Source: Acidobacteriaceae bacterium (lineage in GTDB: Bacteria; Acidobacteriota; Terriglobia; Terriglobales; Acidobacteriaceae). From it: 49,613 nt of DNA. Under the pieces are notes generated by a model. The model searched no databases. It was not told the DNA's origin and saw only the letters and a program-made list of their open reading frames with translations. Of this stretch, positions 40,683 to 49,457 are shown in pieces. The stretch is taken from the NCBI GenBank assembly GCA_025355505.1, contig JANXZM010000108.1, positions 1 to 49,613 on the forward strand, given 5' to 3'. Made by a program: the position numbers and the translations under genes. The first letter of the stretch is position 1, and every line of letters begins with the position of its first letter.

Positions 40683-40805
40683 AGAATTTGAAAAAACAGC
40701 CGGGGAACATGCCGTTTGTCTCCGGTTTGTTCCGCGGGCGGAGGCACCAGCGCCACATGTGTGAGCACCATCGTCTACTTCTCTACTAACAGAAAGAACT
40801 GAGCC

Positions 40806-40878
40806 GGCGGGTGGCCCAGCCCATTGCATTCTTCCGGACTCTCGAGGGTGCCCCGTCCAAGCTTTGCTTGGGCGGGCC
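40806..40878 (+). repeat. REP-like element, left copy of inverted pair
   Basis: GGCGGGTGGCCC is followed by GAGGGTGCCCCGTCCAAGC and a perfect hairpin CCAAGC-TTT-GCTTGG (40857-40871) ending in GCGGGCC. The same blocks occur inverted at 41132-41205 and in part at 49416-49445. Confidence 0.75.
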
Positions 40879-40984
40879 GTTTCATCGCAAACCAAGAATG
40901 CAGTCATCACAGACTGAGAAGCGGTCCAGGGGTATGTTGTCACCATGCCGTGGGGATTGCAGCGTTTCCAGGAAATTGGCCAGC

Positions 40985-41131
40985 TACACTTCCTTAGAAT
41001 GGGTCTGGAGCAGCTTCCGTCATTACGCGAATGGTGAGGTGGGTCGAGTAGAGGTCGAATCGCAGTGGACGGCGCGACGGAGAGAGCAGGCAGGTGTTTT
41101 TCCTCCCGTGCGGAAGTATCCACCCGCCTAA
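40985..41131 (+). pseudogene. RAYT (REP-associated tyrosine transposase) C-terminal remnant
   Basis: The frame reads SLEWVWSSFRHYANGEVG followed by RVEVESQWTARRRE, which matches the C-terminal end of Y1/REP-associated transposases (WSSYRHY...GEVGxVEIES pattern). The catalytic HUH and Tyr regions are missing, so only a decayed fragment is left. It lies between two inverted REP copies (40806-40878 and 41132-41205). The longer frame (from 40811) runs through the left REP and is not a real gene start. Confidence 0.65.
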
Positions 41132-41205
41132 CGGGCCCGCCCAAGCAGAGCTTGAACGGGGCACCCTCGGGGGTTTCAACGATTCCGATTGCACGGGCCA
41201 CCCGC
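41132..41205 (-). repeat. REP-like element, right copy of inverted pair
   Basis: Inverted relative to 40806-40878: GGCCCGCCCAAGC-AGA-GCTTG, then GGGGCACCCTCGGGG and the end GGGCCACCCGCC. The small hairpin CAAGC-AGA-GCTTG is at 41141-41153. It abuts the 3' end of the ftsK gene. Confidence 0.75.
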
Positions 41206-41224
41206 CGAAAATTTGGGGGGTACC

Positions 41225-43627
41225 CTACCGCATCGACTCTTCGGTTTCCGAGATCCAGTCCGGACGTTTCAGCACTTCGCGCGGCTTGGGCCCGTCGGGG
41301 GCACCGACGATGCCATCGCGTTCCATGAGGTCGATGAGATGCGCGGCGCGCCCATAGCCGACGCGCAGGCGGCGCTGCAACAGGGAAGTAGAAGCTTTGC
41401 CGAACTCGATCACCAGGCGCACCGCATCGTTGAAGAGCGGATCATTGTCGTCGGCGGAAACTGTTCTGGAATCGTCGCCGTCGTCGGATGAACCCTCGCG
41501 ATCTTCTTTGGGCGTTTCGAGAAATTTTTCCTGATAATGCGCCTGGCCCTGCGCTTTCCAGAATTCCACCACGCCCGCGATTTCTTTTTCGGTTACATAG
41601 GGAGCATGGAGGCGGTGGACGCGCGCCGAACCGGACGGCAGATAGAGCATGTCGCCGCGACCGAGCAGCGATTCGGCGCCGTTGGCGTCGAGAATGGTGC
41701 GCGAGTCAACTTTGGTTGCGACACGGAACGAAACGCGCGCGGGGAAGTTAGCCTTGATGAGTCCGGTAATTACATCCACCGACGGACGCTGTGTTGCCAG
41801 CACTAAGTGGATGCCTACGGCGCGTGCCATCTGCGCTAGCCGAGTTATCGACTCCTCTACGTTGTGGCCGTCGAGCATCATCAAGTCGGCCAACTCGTCG
41901 ATAATGATGACGATTTTTGGAAGAGGGCCGTCTTCGGGATTTATTTGATCGCTGAACAGGCTGGGCGTGTCGTCGAACAAGCGGTTGTAACTGTCAATGT
42001 TACGGACGCCTTTGGCGGCGAGCAACTTGAGGCGGCGCTCCATCTCGCGGACGGCGTTGCGCAGCGCGTTGGCGGCGAGTTTTGGTTCGGTGATAATGGG
42101 CGTATAGAGGTGCGGCACGCCTTCGTAATTGCCCAGTTCGAGGCGCTTCGGGTCCACCAGCACCAGCCGCACCTCATCGGGCGTCGATTTGTAGAGAATC
42201 GACATGATCATGGCGTTGATGGCCACGCTCTTGCCTGTGCCGGTCGAGCCGGCGATGAGCAGGTGCGGCATGCCGGCCAGATCGGCGGCGGCGATGCGTC
42301 CGTTGATATCTTTGCCCATCGCGATCGTGAGCTTCGATTTCGACCCTAGAAATTCCTGCGACTCGATGTTCTCGCGCAGCCAGATGATTTCGCGCTCGCG
42401 GTTCGGCACCTGGATTCCGACAGTGCTCTTGCCGGGCATGCGTTCGACCAGGATGCTCTCAGCCCGCAGGGCCAGACAGAGATCGTCGGTGAGTCCGATG
42501 ATGCGGCTGTACTTGATCCCTGCTTCGGGTTTGAATTCAAAAGTCGTGACGACCGGGCCGGGATTGATCTGAGTGACCTGACCGTGGACTTCGAATTCCG
42601 CGTACTTCGCGGTCAGAACCTGGGCGACGAGTTTGAGCTCCTCTTCGTGGACGGCTTGCTGTTCGTCGGGACGGTGCAGCAGGCTCGATGGCGGGAGCCT
42701 GTAGCTGCCCGCAATTCTGGGGAGGGTCGTCTTCGCCTGGTGCTCGGTATCGGCGCGCTCGGTGACTTCGATTGCAGCAGAGGCATGCAAAGTCTGCGGC
42801 GCCGGAATGGCGGCGGAGTTGTCCTTGCCTTCATCGGCCATCATGCGTTCGATGCCGGTGCGGGGCGCCGAAGCTGTGGACTGCACGCCCGCCATTTCCT
42901 GGCGCGGTATCTCGGGACGCATTGGCGCAGAACGCGCGGGCACGAGTTGTGCCGTGAGCACTGGCTTTTCCGCTCGGCGCTTCTCCAGGTCCTTGTGCTG
43001 ACGCTTACGTTCGCGCTCGTCCTGCCAGTCCTTAAAGCGATCTCGGAGGGCTAATACAAACGCGAATCGCGTGGGCGCCCAGAGTTCAATCGCCGCGAAC
43101 GAGAAAGCGGTGGTGAGGTAGAGCGCGACGGCCAGAACGGTCGTACAGACTATGTATGCGCCCGCAACGTTGAGGTAACGGATTAAGACGTCGCCAACGA
43201 TTCGCCCGGCCAGTCCTTCGATCGGGATCGCGCCCATCCAGCGGAGGTGTCCGGGCAGGATGGCGAGCAGCGCGGGCACGAACATGAGCAGCCATATTCC
43301 GCCAAGCGTTTTCGCAACCGGTGTCTGCACGGCTCGCGAACGGAACCAGCGCATGCCCAGCATGCCCATGAAGAGGGGCAGGAGAAACGATCCGACTCCC
43401 CAGAATTGCAGGATGAGGTCGGAAAGATAAGCTCCCAGGATGCCGATCCAGTTGCGGGCAGCGTGCGATCCCGTGAGGATGGAGGCGCTGTTCAGTGAGG
43501 GATCGAGCGGCGAATAGGACGCCAGCGCGAGGAAAAGGAGGAGTGCGGAGACACACAACAGGAATCCGGCGAGCTCGTTCAGACGCCGGTTCTTGGTTGG
43601 CGAAAAAATCTTCGAGAAAATTGTCAT
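41225..43627 (-). CDS. ftsK: DNA translocase FtsK/SpoIIIE
   Basis: Septal DNA pump that clears and resolves chromosomes at division. The 800-aa protein has four N-terminal helices, a short charged linker (about 220-300), the RecA-like motor with Walker A GSTGTGKSVA and Walker B IVIIIDELADLM, and a C-terminal gamma domain (STSLLQRRLRVGYGRAAHLID) that recognises polar DNA motifs. ATG 43627 (MTIFSKIFSP) is chosen; the frame opens at 43654. Downstream lies the inverted REP pair. Confidence 0.95.
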   Translation of the reverse strand: MTIFSKIFSPTKNRRLNELAGFLLCVSALLLFLALASYSPLDPSLNSASILTGSHAARNWIGILGAYLSDLILQFWGVGSFLLPLFMGMLGMRWFRSRAVQTPVAKTLGGIWLLMFVPALLAILPGHLRWMGAIPIEGLAGRIVGDVLIRYLNVAGAYIVCTTVLAVALYLTTAFSFAAIELWAPTRFAFVLALRDRFKDWQDERERKRQHKDLEKRRAEKPVLTAQLVPARSAPMRPEIPRQEMAGVQSTASAPRTGIERMMADEGKDNSAAIPAPQTLHASAAIEVTERADTEHQAKTTLPRIAGSYRLPPSSLLHRPDEQQAVHEEELKLVAQVLTAKYAEFEVHGQVTQINPGPVVTTFEFKPEAGIKYSRIIGLTDDLCLALRAESILVERMPGKSTVGIQVPNREREIIWLRENIESQEFLGSKSKLTIAMGKDINGRIAAADLAGMPHLLIAGSTGTGKSVAINAMIMSILYKSTPDEVRLVLVDPKRLELGNYEGVPHLYTPIITEPKLAANALRNAVREMERRLKLLAAKGVRNIDSYNRLFDDTPSLFSDQINPEDGPLPKIVIIIDELADLMMLDGHNVEESITRLAQMARAVGIHLVLATQRPSVDVITGLIKANFPARVSFRVATKVDSRTILDANGAESLLGRGDMLYLPSGSARVHRLHAPYVTEKEIAGVVEFWKAQGQAHYQEKFLETPKEDREGSSDDGDDSRTVSADDNDPLFNDAVRLVIEFGKASTSLLQRRLRVGYGRAAHLIDLMERDGIVGAPDGPKPREVLKRPDWISETEESMR

Positions 43628-43804
43628 GTGGCAGCGACGGCGTTGGGCAAACACTCACCCACAGCGCCGTAACAAGGCCAGAGCCTTATAATTATGCCAA
43701 GAAGCGACGCTTCCTACAATGCGGGAAACGGGGCGGGGTGGCGAGTTGGGTACGGGTGGGCGATCTCGCGCGAATCCTTCGGAATTGAGAACCACAGCCT
43801 TTCG

Positions 43805-43833
43805 TTGACTTGCCCTGCCATCCCGCCTACCAT
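43805..43833 (+). promoter_or_regulatory. Sigma-70-type promoter of the Ser/Thr kinase gene
   Basis: TTGACT (43805-43810), 17-bp spacer, TACCAT (43828-43833). The kinase ATG follows 11 bases after the -10 box, so the 5' leader should be only a few bases. It lies in the divergent gap between ftsK and the kinase. Confidence 0.6.
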
Positions 43834-43844
43834 GTTTCGATTCC

Positions 43845-46673
43845 ATGATCGGCCAAACTATGATCGGACAAACCATCTCGCACTACCGCATTGTCGAGAA
43901 GCTTGGGGGCGGCGGCATGGGCGTCGTCTACAAGGCCGAGGACACGCGCCTGCATCGCTTCGTCGCCCTCAAGTTCTTGCCCGAGGATGTTGCTGGTGAT
44001 CCGCAGGTACTTGCCCGCTTTCAACGCGAAGCCCAATCCGCGTCCGCTCTGAACCATCCCAACATCTGCACCATTTACGACATTGGCGAGCAGGCTGGGC
44101 AAGCATTTATCGCCATGGAATTTCTGGAAGGGGTGACGCTCAAGCATCGCATCGCCGCAAGGCCCATGGAGACCGATGTATTACTCGGGCTGGCAATCGA
44201 GATTGCCGATGCGCTCGACGCCGCGCACACGGAAGGCATTGTTCACCGCGACATCAAGCCCCCCAACATCTTCGTGACCAAGCGCGGACACGCTAAGATC
44301 CTCGATTTTGGGCTGGCGAAAGTGACCGCGACCGGGACCAAGACCGCATTCGACGCTACCGAAACCGGTACGGTGGAGACACACTTGACCAGCCCGGGTA
44401 TGGCCGTGGGCACGGTAGCTTATATGTCGCCCGAGCAGGTGCGGGCCAGGGAATTAGACGCCCGTACCGATCTGTTTTCATTCGGAACCGTGCTCTATGA
44501 GATGGCGACGGGCATGTTGCCTTTCCGAGGCGAGAGCTCGGGAGTGATCCAGCGGGAAATACTGGATTCCACTCCGGTGGCGGCGGTGCGCATGAATCCT
44601 GACTTGCCCGCCGAACTCGAACGCATCATCAATAAGAGCTTGGAGAAGGATCGCGACCTGCGCTACCAGCACGCTGCCGATTTGCGCGCGGATCTTAAGC
44701 GCCTCAAGCGGGAGACCGACTCAAGCCGTGCCGCCGCGCCCAGCCGAACGGATGCTGTTTCGATTTCCGGTTCGAGTGCGTCACTCAGCGAGTCGAACAC
44801 CCCTTCGCCTTTGAGCGGAGTTGCGCCTGTTGTCGGAAGCGACGTGGCGCAATCTGCGCATAGCAGTAGTTCGGCGGTGGTTGCCGCCGCGAAACAACAC
44901 AAATTCGGGGTTGCTGGAGGAGCGCTTCTCGCTCTGGCTGTGGTCGCGGCGGCTGGCTTTGGCGTTTACTCGATGCTTCATCGTGCCGCGCCCACTCCCT
45001 TCCAAAACTTCGCGATCACGCAGGTCACCAATTCCAGCCGGGCAGTTGTTGCCGCCATATCGCCCGACGCAAAATATGTGCTGACGGTGATGAACGACAA
45101 GGGGCTAAACAGCCTCTGGCTCCGTAATGTGGCGACTGGAAGCGACACTCAAATCGTCGCGCCTTCGGCCACCATTGCCAGCGTTGCGTTCTCGCCGGAC
45201 GGAAATTACATCTATTTCCGCAAGGCCGAGAATGCCATTGCCAGCGTTTTCAATATCTATCGCGCCCCGGTCTTAGGAGGTACGCCTAACGCCGTCGCCC
45301 AGGACGTAGATACGGCATTCACGTTTTCTCCCGACGGCCGCCGGATGGCCTACCTTCGCGCCAACAATCCCGAAATCGGCAAGTATCGCCTGCTCAGCGC
45401 CAACCTGGATGGCAGCGATGAAAAAGTACTGCACATTGCGCCCATGCGAGGGCTGGCGCGCTTTCTGAGTTGGTCTCCCGATGGCAAGAAAATAGCCTAT
45501 CCGGAACCCCAACCGCCTGGCGCGTTCGGCGGAGTCAACCTGTTCGATATCGACTCGGGAAAAATGCAGCTCCTCACCTTTCCCGACAAGGCGCCGGTCG
45601 AAGTCGTCTTTTCAGCGTCCGGGGATGGCCTATTCGTCATTTATCGACAGAAAGGCTCCAACTTCACCCGCGGTCAGATTGGCTATGTAACTCTGGCGGA
45701 CGGGCAGTTGCGTCCCATTTCGCGTGACACCAACAGCTATGCGACTTTGAGTCTCTCAGCCGATGGCAAAACTTTGGCCACGGTGCAACAGAAAGTCGCC
45801 AGCAACTTGTATATCTTGCCCGGCCAAGGCAGCGCGTCAGCCGACATCAGTCCCATCGCTTCGAACGGAGAACAAGTCCGGTTTTTCAATTGGGCTGCCG
45901 ATGGCGGCTTGCTCACGTCCGACCTGACGCAACTGGAACACATGGATGCCGACGGAAAAAATCGACGCCAGTTGGTCAGCGACCCGTCAGCGGGTATTTT
46001 CAGTTTGTGGCAGTGTGGAGCCTACATCGTTTTTCCCTGGATATTTCACGACAATGCGAACTCGGCCGTCGTTTACCGCGTCAATGCCGATGGTTCGCAT
46101 CCGCTGAAGCTGGCGGATGAGAATTCCGACTCGTTTCCGGTTTGTTCGGCCAACCAGAACTGGGTGTACTACTTTGCCGATACCAAACAGCTTTGGCGAG
46201 TCCCAGTGGATGGCTCAGGCAAACCGGAGCCAATTCCTGGCAGCAGCGTCCCTGGCGCATTTCTGGCCGGACGCGGAATCGGCATTTCGCCGGACGGGAA
46301 AACCCTGGCATATGTAATCGGAATCGTAACTTCATCGGACACGGCGCCCGAATCGGACACGGGGCCCTGGCAGAAAATCGCCCTGTTGAGCACTGCAACT
46401 CTCAGCTCGCCGCGTTTTCTTCCAGCCAATCCGCGAATTTCCAAAGGCGTGCAATTCACTGCGGACGGTGTCGCGGTTGCCTACCCCATTTCCGAGAACG
46501 GCGCCGACAATGTGTGGGTCCAGCCGATCGACGGCACTCCTGGGCGTCAGGTTACACAGTTCAATTCCGAGCAGATCCTATCGTTTCACTGGTCGCCGGA
46601 TGGGAAAAATCTTGGCGTGTTACGAGGCCACACCGACTCCGACGTTGTTCTGCTGCAGGAATCGAAACCCTAG
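43845..46673 (+). CDS. Ser/Thr protein kinase with periplasmic TolB/WD40-like propeller
   Basis: A 942-aa membrane kinase. The PknB-type catalytic domain (about 15-285) has [30 protein letters not shown] and [11 protein letters not shown], so all catalytic residues are intact. A low-complexity linker leads to one helix ([20 protein letters not shown], about 360-380). The C-terminal 560 residues form PD40/TolB-type propeller repeats ([33 protein letters not shown]), probably a periplasmic sensor. The start codon region is doubled: MIGQT is encoded twice by a 15-bp tandem copy, so ATG 43845 or 43860 may be used. Confidence 0.94.
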   Translation: MIGQTMIGQTISHYRIVEKLGGGGMGVVYKAEDTRLHRFVALKFLPEDVAGDPQVLARFQREAQSASALNHPNICTIYDIGEQAGQAFIAMEFLEGVTLKHRIAARPMETDVLLGLAIEIADALDAAHTEGIVHRDIKPPNIFVTKRGHAKILDFGLAKVTATGTKTAFDATETGTVETHLTSPGMAVGTVAYMSPEQVRARELDARTDLFSFGTVLYEMATGMLPFRGESSGVIQREILDSTPVAAVRMNPDLPAELERIINKSLEKDRDLRYQHAADLRADLKRLKRETDSSRAAAPSRTDAVSISGSSASLSESNTPSPLSGVAPVVGSDVAQSAHSSSSAVVAAAKQHKFGVAGGALLALAVVAAAGFGVYSMLHRAAPTPFQNFAITQVTNSSRAVVAAISPDAKYVLTVMNDKGLNSLWLRNVATGSDTQIVAPSATIASVAFSPDGNYIYFRKAENAIASVFNIYRAPVLGGTPNAVAQDVDTAFTFSPDGRRMAYLRANNPEIGKYRLLSANLDGSDEKVLHIAPMRGLARFLSWSPDGKKIAYPEPQPPGAFGGVNLFDIDSGKMQLLTFPDKAPVEVVFSASGDGLFVIYRQKGSNFTRGQIGYVTLADGQLRPISRDTNSYATLSLSADGKTLATVQQKVASNLYILPGQGSASADISPIASNGEQVRFFNWAADGGLLTSDLTQLEHMDADGKNRRQLVSDPSAGIFSLWQCGAYIVFPWIFHDNANSAVVYRVNADGSHPLKLADENSDSFPVCSANQNWVYYFADTKQLWRVPVDGSGKPEPIPGSSVPGAFLAGRGIGISPDGKTLAYVIGIVTSSDTAPESDTGPWQKIALLSTATLSSPRFLPANPRISKGVQFTADGVAVAYPISENGADNVWVQPIDGTPGRQVTQFNSEQILSFHWSPDGKNLGVLRGHTDSDVVLLQESKP

Positions 46674-46684
46674 CCAGGTTTTCA

Positions 46685-47578
46685 TTAGCGCCCGATCATT
46701 CCCGCTGCCCAAGCCAGCACCGCAATTCCAATCACAATGCGATACATCGCAAACGGTGCGAAGCCGCGTTTGCGGACCCAGGCCATGAACCAGGCGACGG
46801 CTCCGTAGGCGACGATGAAGGAGACGACGAAGCCGATGGCGAGGATGACCCATTGGTGAGACGTGATTTCAGCGACGCCGATGGGATTTTCATCTTTGCC
46901 GGACAGCGATTTGAAGAGCGTGTAAAGCGTGGCCACCGTCATGGTCGGTATCGAGAGGAAAAATGAGAACTCGAGCGCGGCGGCGCGTGACATTCCCATC
47001 AGTTGTCCGGCGGCAATCGTGGACATGGAGCGCGAGGTGCCGGGAAATACAGCGGACAGAATCTGGCACGCGCCGATCCAGATGGCTTGGCCCCCGTGGA
47101 TGTCGTCCATTTTCCAGGTGTGGATGGGCGAGCCGGGCGCGGGCCCCGCTTTTTCCCAGGGCGCTTTCATAGCGTCGATGACCCACATGACGATGCCGCC
47201 GATCAGCAGCGATACACCCATAACGTAAAGGCTTTCCAGGTTCTTGCCGATCACTTTCGTCAGCAGAAAAGACGGGATCGCGGTTACGACGAAAGCGGTC
47301 AGCACGAGGCTGAGTGGATGCGTGAGTACGGTGCAGTCTTTCTTCTGGCCTTCGGGAAAAGTTGAAATAAGCTTGGCGATATGGCTCCGGAAATAAATTG
47401 GCAGAACCAGGATTGCACCTAGCTGGATGACGATCGAGTACATCTTCCAATAGCCGCTGGACAGTGGCACATGCATGAGTTGTTCGGCGATACGGAGATG
47501 AGCGGTGGAACTGACAGGCAGGAACTCAGTGAGGCCTTCGACAATTCCAAGTAGGACGGATAAAAGATACTCGTTCAA
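46685..47578 (-). CDS. uppP: Undecaprenyl-diphosphatase UppP
   Basis: Membrane enzyme that recycles undecaprenyl diphosphate to the monophosphate carrier for peptidoglycan and O-antigen. At 297 aa it has the two BacA/UppP motifs, EGLTEFLPVSSTAHL with the catalytic Glu residues and the FPGTSRSMSTI segment with the Arg and Ser, plus about eight helices. It starts with TTG 47578, preceded by GGAGA six bases upstream. It could also give bacitracin resistance. It follows the M28 peptidase gene on the same strand. Confidence 0.95.
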   Translation of the reverse strand: MNEYLLSVLLGIVEGLTEFLPVSSTAHLRIAEQLMHVPLSSGYWKMYSIVIQLGAILVLPIYFRSHIAKLISTFPEGQKKDCTVLTHPLSLVLTAFVVTAIPSFLLTKVIGKNLESLYVMGVSLLIGGIVMWVIDAMKAPWEKAGPAPGSPIHTWKMDDIHGGQAIWIGACQILSAVFPGTSRSMSTIAAGQLMGMSRAAALEFSFFLSIPTMTVATLYTLFKSLSGKDENPIGVAEITSHQWVILAIGFVVSFIVAYGAVAWFMAWVRKRGFAPFAMYRIVIGIAVLAWAAGMIGR

Positions 47579-47592
47579 GTGTTGTCTCCAAT

Positions 47593-47620
47593 GTAGGAAC
47601 GCGGCTTGCCGCGTCTCTAC
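47593..47620. repeat. Dispersed GTAGAGACG-type palindrome
   Basis: ACGCGGC-TT-GCCGCGT (47599-47614) is a perfect 7-bp stem, extended imperfectly by GTAGGA/TCTCTAC. It fills most of the 48-base gap between uppP and the M28 peptidase gene and belongs to the family seen at 1064-1116. Confidence 0.6.
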
Positions 47621-47626
47621 GGAAAT

Positions 47627-49237
47627 TTATTGTCCAATTTCCGCAGGTTCCGCGTAACGCCGGAAGAAGCTGTCTGGCTTCCACTGCGGGCGATGGCCGT
47701 CATTGGCGACGTTAATCAGCAAGGCTCTGACGATCTCTTCGTATTTTGCGGCGGCGGCGAGGTCCACCGGTTGGTTCACGTCGTCGGAGGGCGCGTGATA
47801 GCGCTCAGTTAGCCAGTCTTTGAAAAGTTTCTGTTCGGGCGAGCCGGGCTCGGGAGCCACGCCCATGATAACCGAGGGCACTCCGTGCCGGATGAAGTTG
47901 TACTGATCGCTCCGGACGAAAAGATTGCGCAGCGGTTCGGGGTCGGGCTGAACTTTTACACCTTGCCCACGTGCGATCTCTCTCGCGCGGTCGCCCAGAT
48001 CGGAGTCGTCGAGGCCGAGCACCGTAAGCAGCTTCAGGGGAACGATGGGTAGAAACATATCGACATTGACATCGGCGACAATGGACTTTGGAGCGACCGT
48101 GGGATGCGCGGCGAAGTACTTTGAACCGAGCAGCCCTTTTTCTTCGCCGGTGACTAAAACGAAGAGGATCGAACGCCGCAATTTTTCCGGATTCTTCTTA
48201 AAGTTTGCGGCCATGTCCAGGATCAGGGCGCTGCCCGAGCCATCGTCCATCGCTCCGTTGTATATGCGGTCGCCGTTGATGGGCTCGCCGATTCCGATGT
48301 GATCGAGGTGGGCGGAGAGTACTACGTATTCATCTTTCAGAGCGGGGTTGCTGCCGGGGAGTTTGGCCACGAGGTTGGCCGACTCTACTTTGGTGACTTC
48401 AACTTTCGTTTTCGCTGCGAGCGAAACCGCGAGCCGAAAGTGTGGCAGTGGCTTGCGATCTTTACCGAGCGCGGCGATTTCTTCGAAAGTGTGGCCGGAG
48501 CCGGCAAAGAATTTCTCGGCGTTGGCGGGATTCACGGTGACGGCAAGCTTTGCGCCTTCGGTTTCGTCGAACTCGGGATAGTCGAGATCCATGCTGGGAT
48601 GAGCGCGGTTGAGCGCGATGCGAGACCACGGGATGTCCATGGATGCGGGGTTCATCAGTGAAACGATGCCGGCGGCGCCGGCGGCGCGCAGAACCTTCCA
48701 GCGCTCGGCTGCGGTCTGGTAATGGGAAGCCAGTGCGCCGGGAATCTCGGCGGGCGATCCGGAAAAAATCACGATGATCTTGCCGCGAATGTCGACACCG
48801 GCGAAGTCGTCATAATTGTTCTCGGGGACTTTGAGACCATAGCCGACGAAAACCAGCGGCGCTTCGACCTCGGGCGCGGGCATGATGCGTGTGCCAATGA
48901 TGGCGTCTTCGCCGAGCGTAAGTGCTTCGCGTTTGCCGTCGCGGATCAGGGTAAGGCTGCAATCCTTTTCGACGATCTGGCGGGAGACGAACTTTACGGG
49001 CTGATAGAAACCGTTGACACCGGCGGGTTCCGCGCCCGCGTTCTTGAGTTGCTCGACGGCATAGACTTGCGCGGCGCGCTCGCCACGGCTTCCCGTATCG
49101 CGGCCCTCAAGTTTGTCGTCGGCAAGAACTTTGATGTGATTCCACCAGGTCTGCCCGTCGAAATGACCAGCGGTCTGGGCCGCCGCCGAAATCCCGAATA
49201 GCAGCGCGAGCAGTACAGTCGAAGATTTGATTTTCAT
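47627..49237 (-). CDS. M28-family zinc aminopeptidase with PA domain, secreted
   Basis: A 536-aa exported metallopeptidase. A signal peptide (TVLLALLFGISAAAQT) is followed by a protease-associated insert (about 110-280, with YGLKVPENNYDDFAGVDIRGKIIVI) inside the M28 fold. The zinc ligands are visible: His-Asp in LSAHLDHIG, Asp in GAMDDGSGSA, the catalytic Glu pair in VTGEEKGLLGS, Asp in VADVNVDM and His in YHAPSDD. It would remove N-terminal residues from peptides in the periplasm or medium. ATG 49237 (MKIKSSTV) fits the signal peptide and follows GAGGGAC; the frame opens at 49249. Confidence 0.92.
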   Translation of the reverse strand: MKIKSSTVLLALLFGISAAAQTAGHFDGQTWWNHIKVLADDKLEGRDTGSRGERAAQVYAVEQLKNAGAEPAGVNGFYQPVKFVSRQIVEKDCSLTLIRDGKREALTLGEDAIIGTRIMPAPEVEAPLVFVGYGLKVPENNYDDFAGVDIRGKIIVIFSGSPAEIPGALASHYQTAAERWKVLRAAGAAGIVSLMNPASMDIPWSRIALNRAHPSMDLDYPEFDETEGAKLAVTVNPANAEKFFAGSGHTFEEIAALGKDRKPLPHFRLAVSLAAKTKVEVTKVESANLVAKLPGSNPALKDEYVVLSAHLDHIGIGEPINGDRIYNGAMDDGSGSALILDMAANFKKNPEKLRRSILFVLVTGEEKGLLGSKYFAAHPTVAPKSIVADVNVDMFLPIVPLKLLTVLGLDDSDLGDRAREIARGQGVKVQPDPEPLRNLFVRSDQYNFIRHGVPSVIMGVAPEPGSPEQKLFKDWLTERYHAPSDDVNQPVDLAAAAKYEEIVRALLINVANDGHRPQWKPDSFFRRYAEPAEIGQ

Positions 49238-49307
49238 GGAGTCCCTCATGGAGCGGAGGTTTCTAGAATAGCAGGAAGCGGCGTGGAGGGCGGGCTTCTT
49301 CGCATCC

Positions 49308-49457
49308 GGGAGCAGCTTTCGTCGTTACGCAGATGGCGAAGAGGGGCGGATCGAATCCAGCGGACCGTACAACACAGGGAACAACATTGTTAGTGCGGCC
49401 AGCCAACCAAAATCCCCGCCCAAGCCGAGCTTGGACGGGCCACCCTTCAGAGTTTAA
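49308..49457 (+). pseudogene. Second RAYT transposase remnant
   Basis: The frame reads GSSFRRYADGEEGRIES, which parallels the remnant at 40985-41131 (WSSFRHYANGEVG) and then diverges into the REP sequence. Only the C-terminal end of a REP-associated transposase remains. The rest of this 364-base end region (49250-49613) shows no gene; the last 60 bases are a T/G/C-rich run with GTTCTT and GCTCTT units. Confidence 0.5.
49416..49445. repeat. REP-like element next to RAYT remnant
   Basis: CCAAGC-CGA-GCTTGG (49420-49434) is a perfect 6-bp hairpin flanked by CCGC and ACGGGCCACCC, the same blocks as the REP copies at 40806 and 41132. It directly follows the second RAYT remnant. Confidence 0.7.

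Noticed and set aside
40587-41201. A 204-aa open frame on the minus strand
   Set aside because: It runs through both REP copies, the transposase remnant and the end of vapC; its residues are translated repeat sequence.
40806-41205. An intact insertion sequence with terminal inverted repeats
   Set aside because: The inverted ends are REP elements and the only coding trace is a RAYT C-terminal fragment; no complete transposase frame or target-site duplication is seen.
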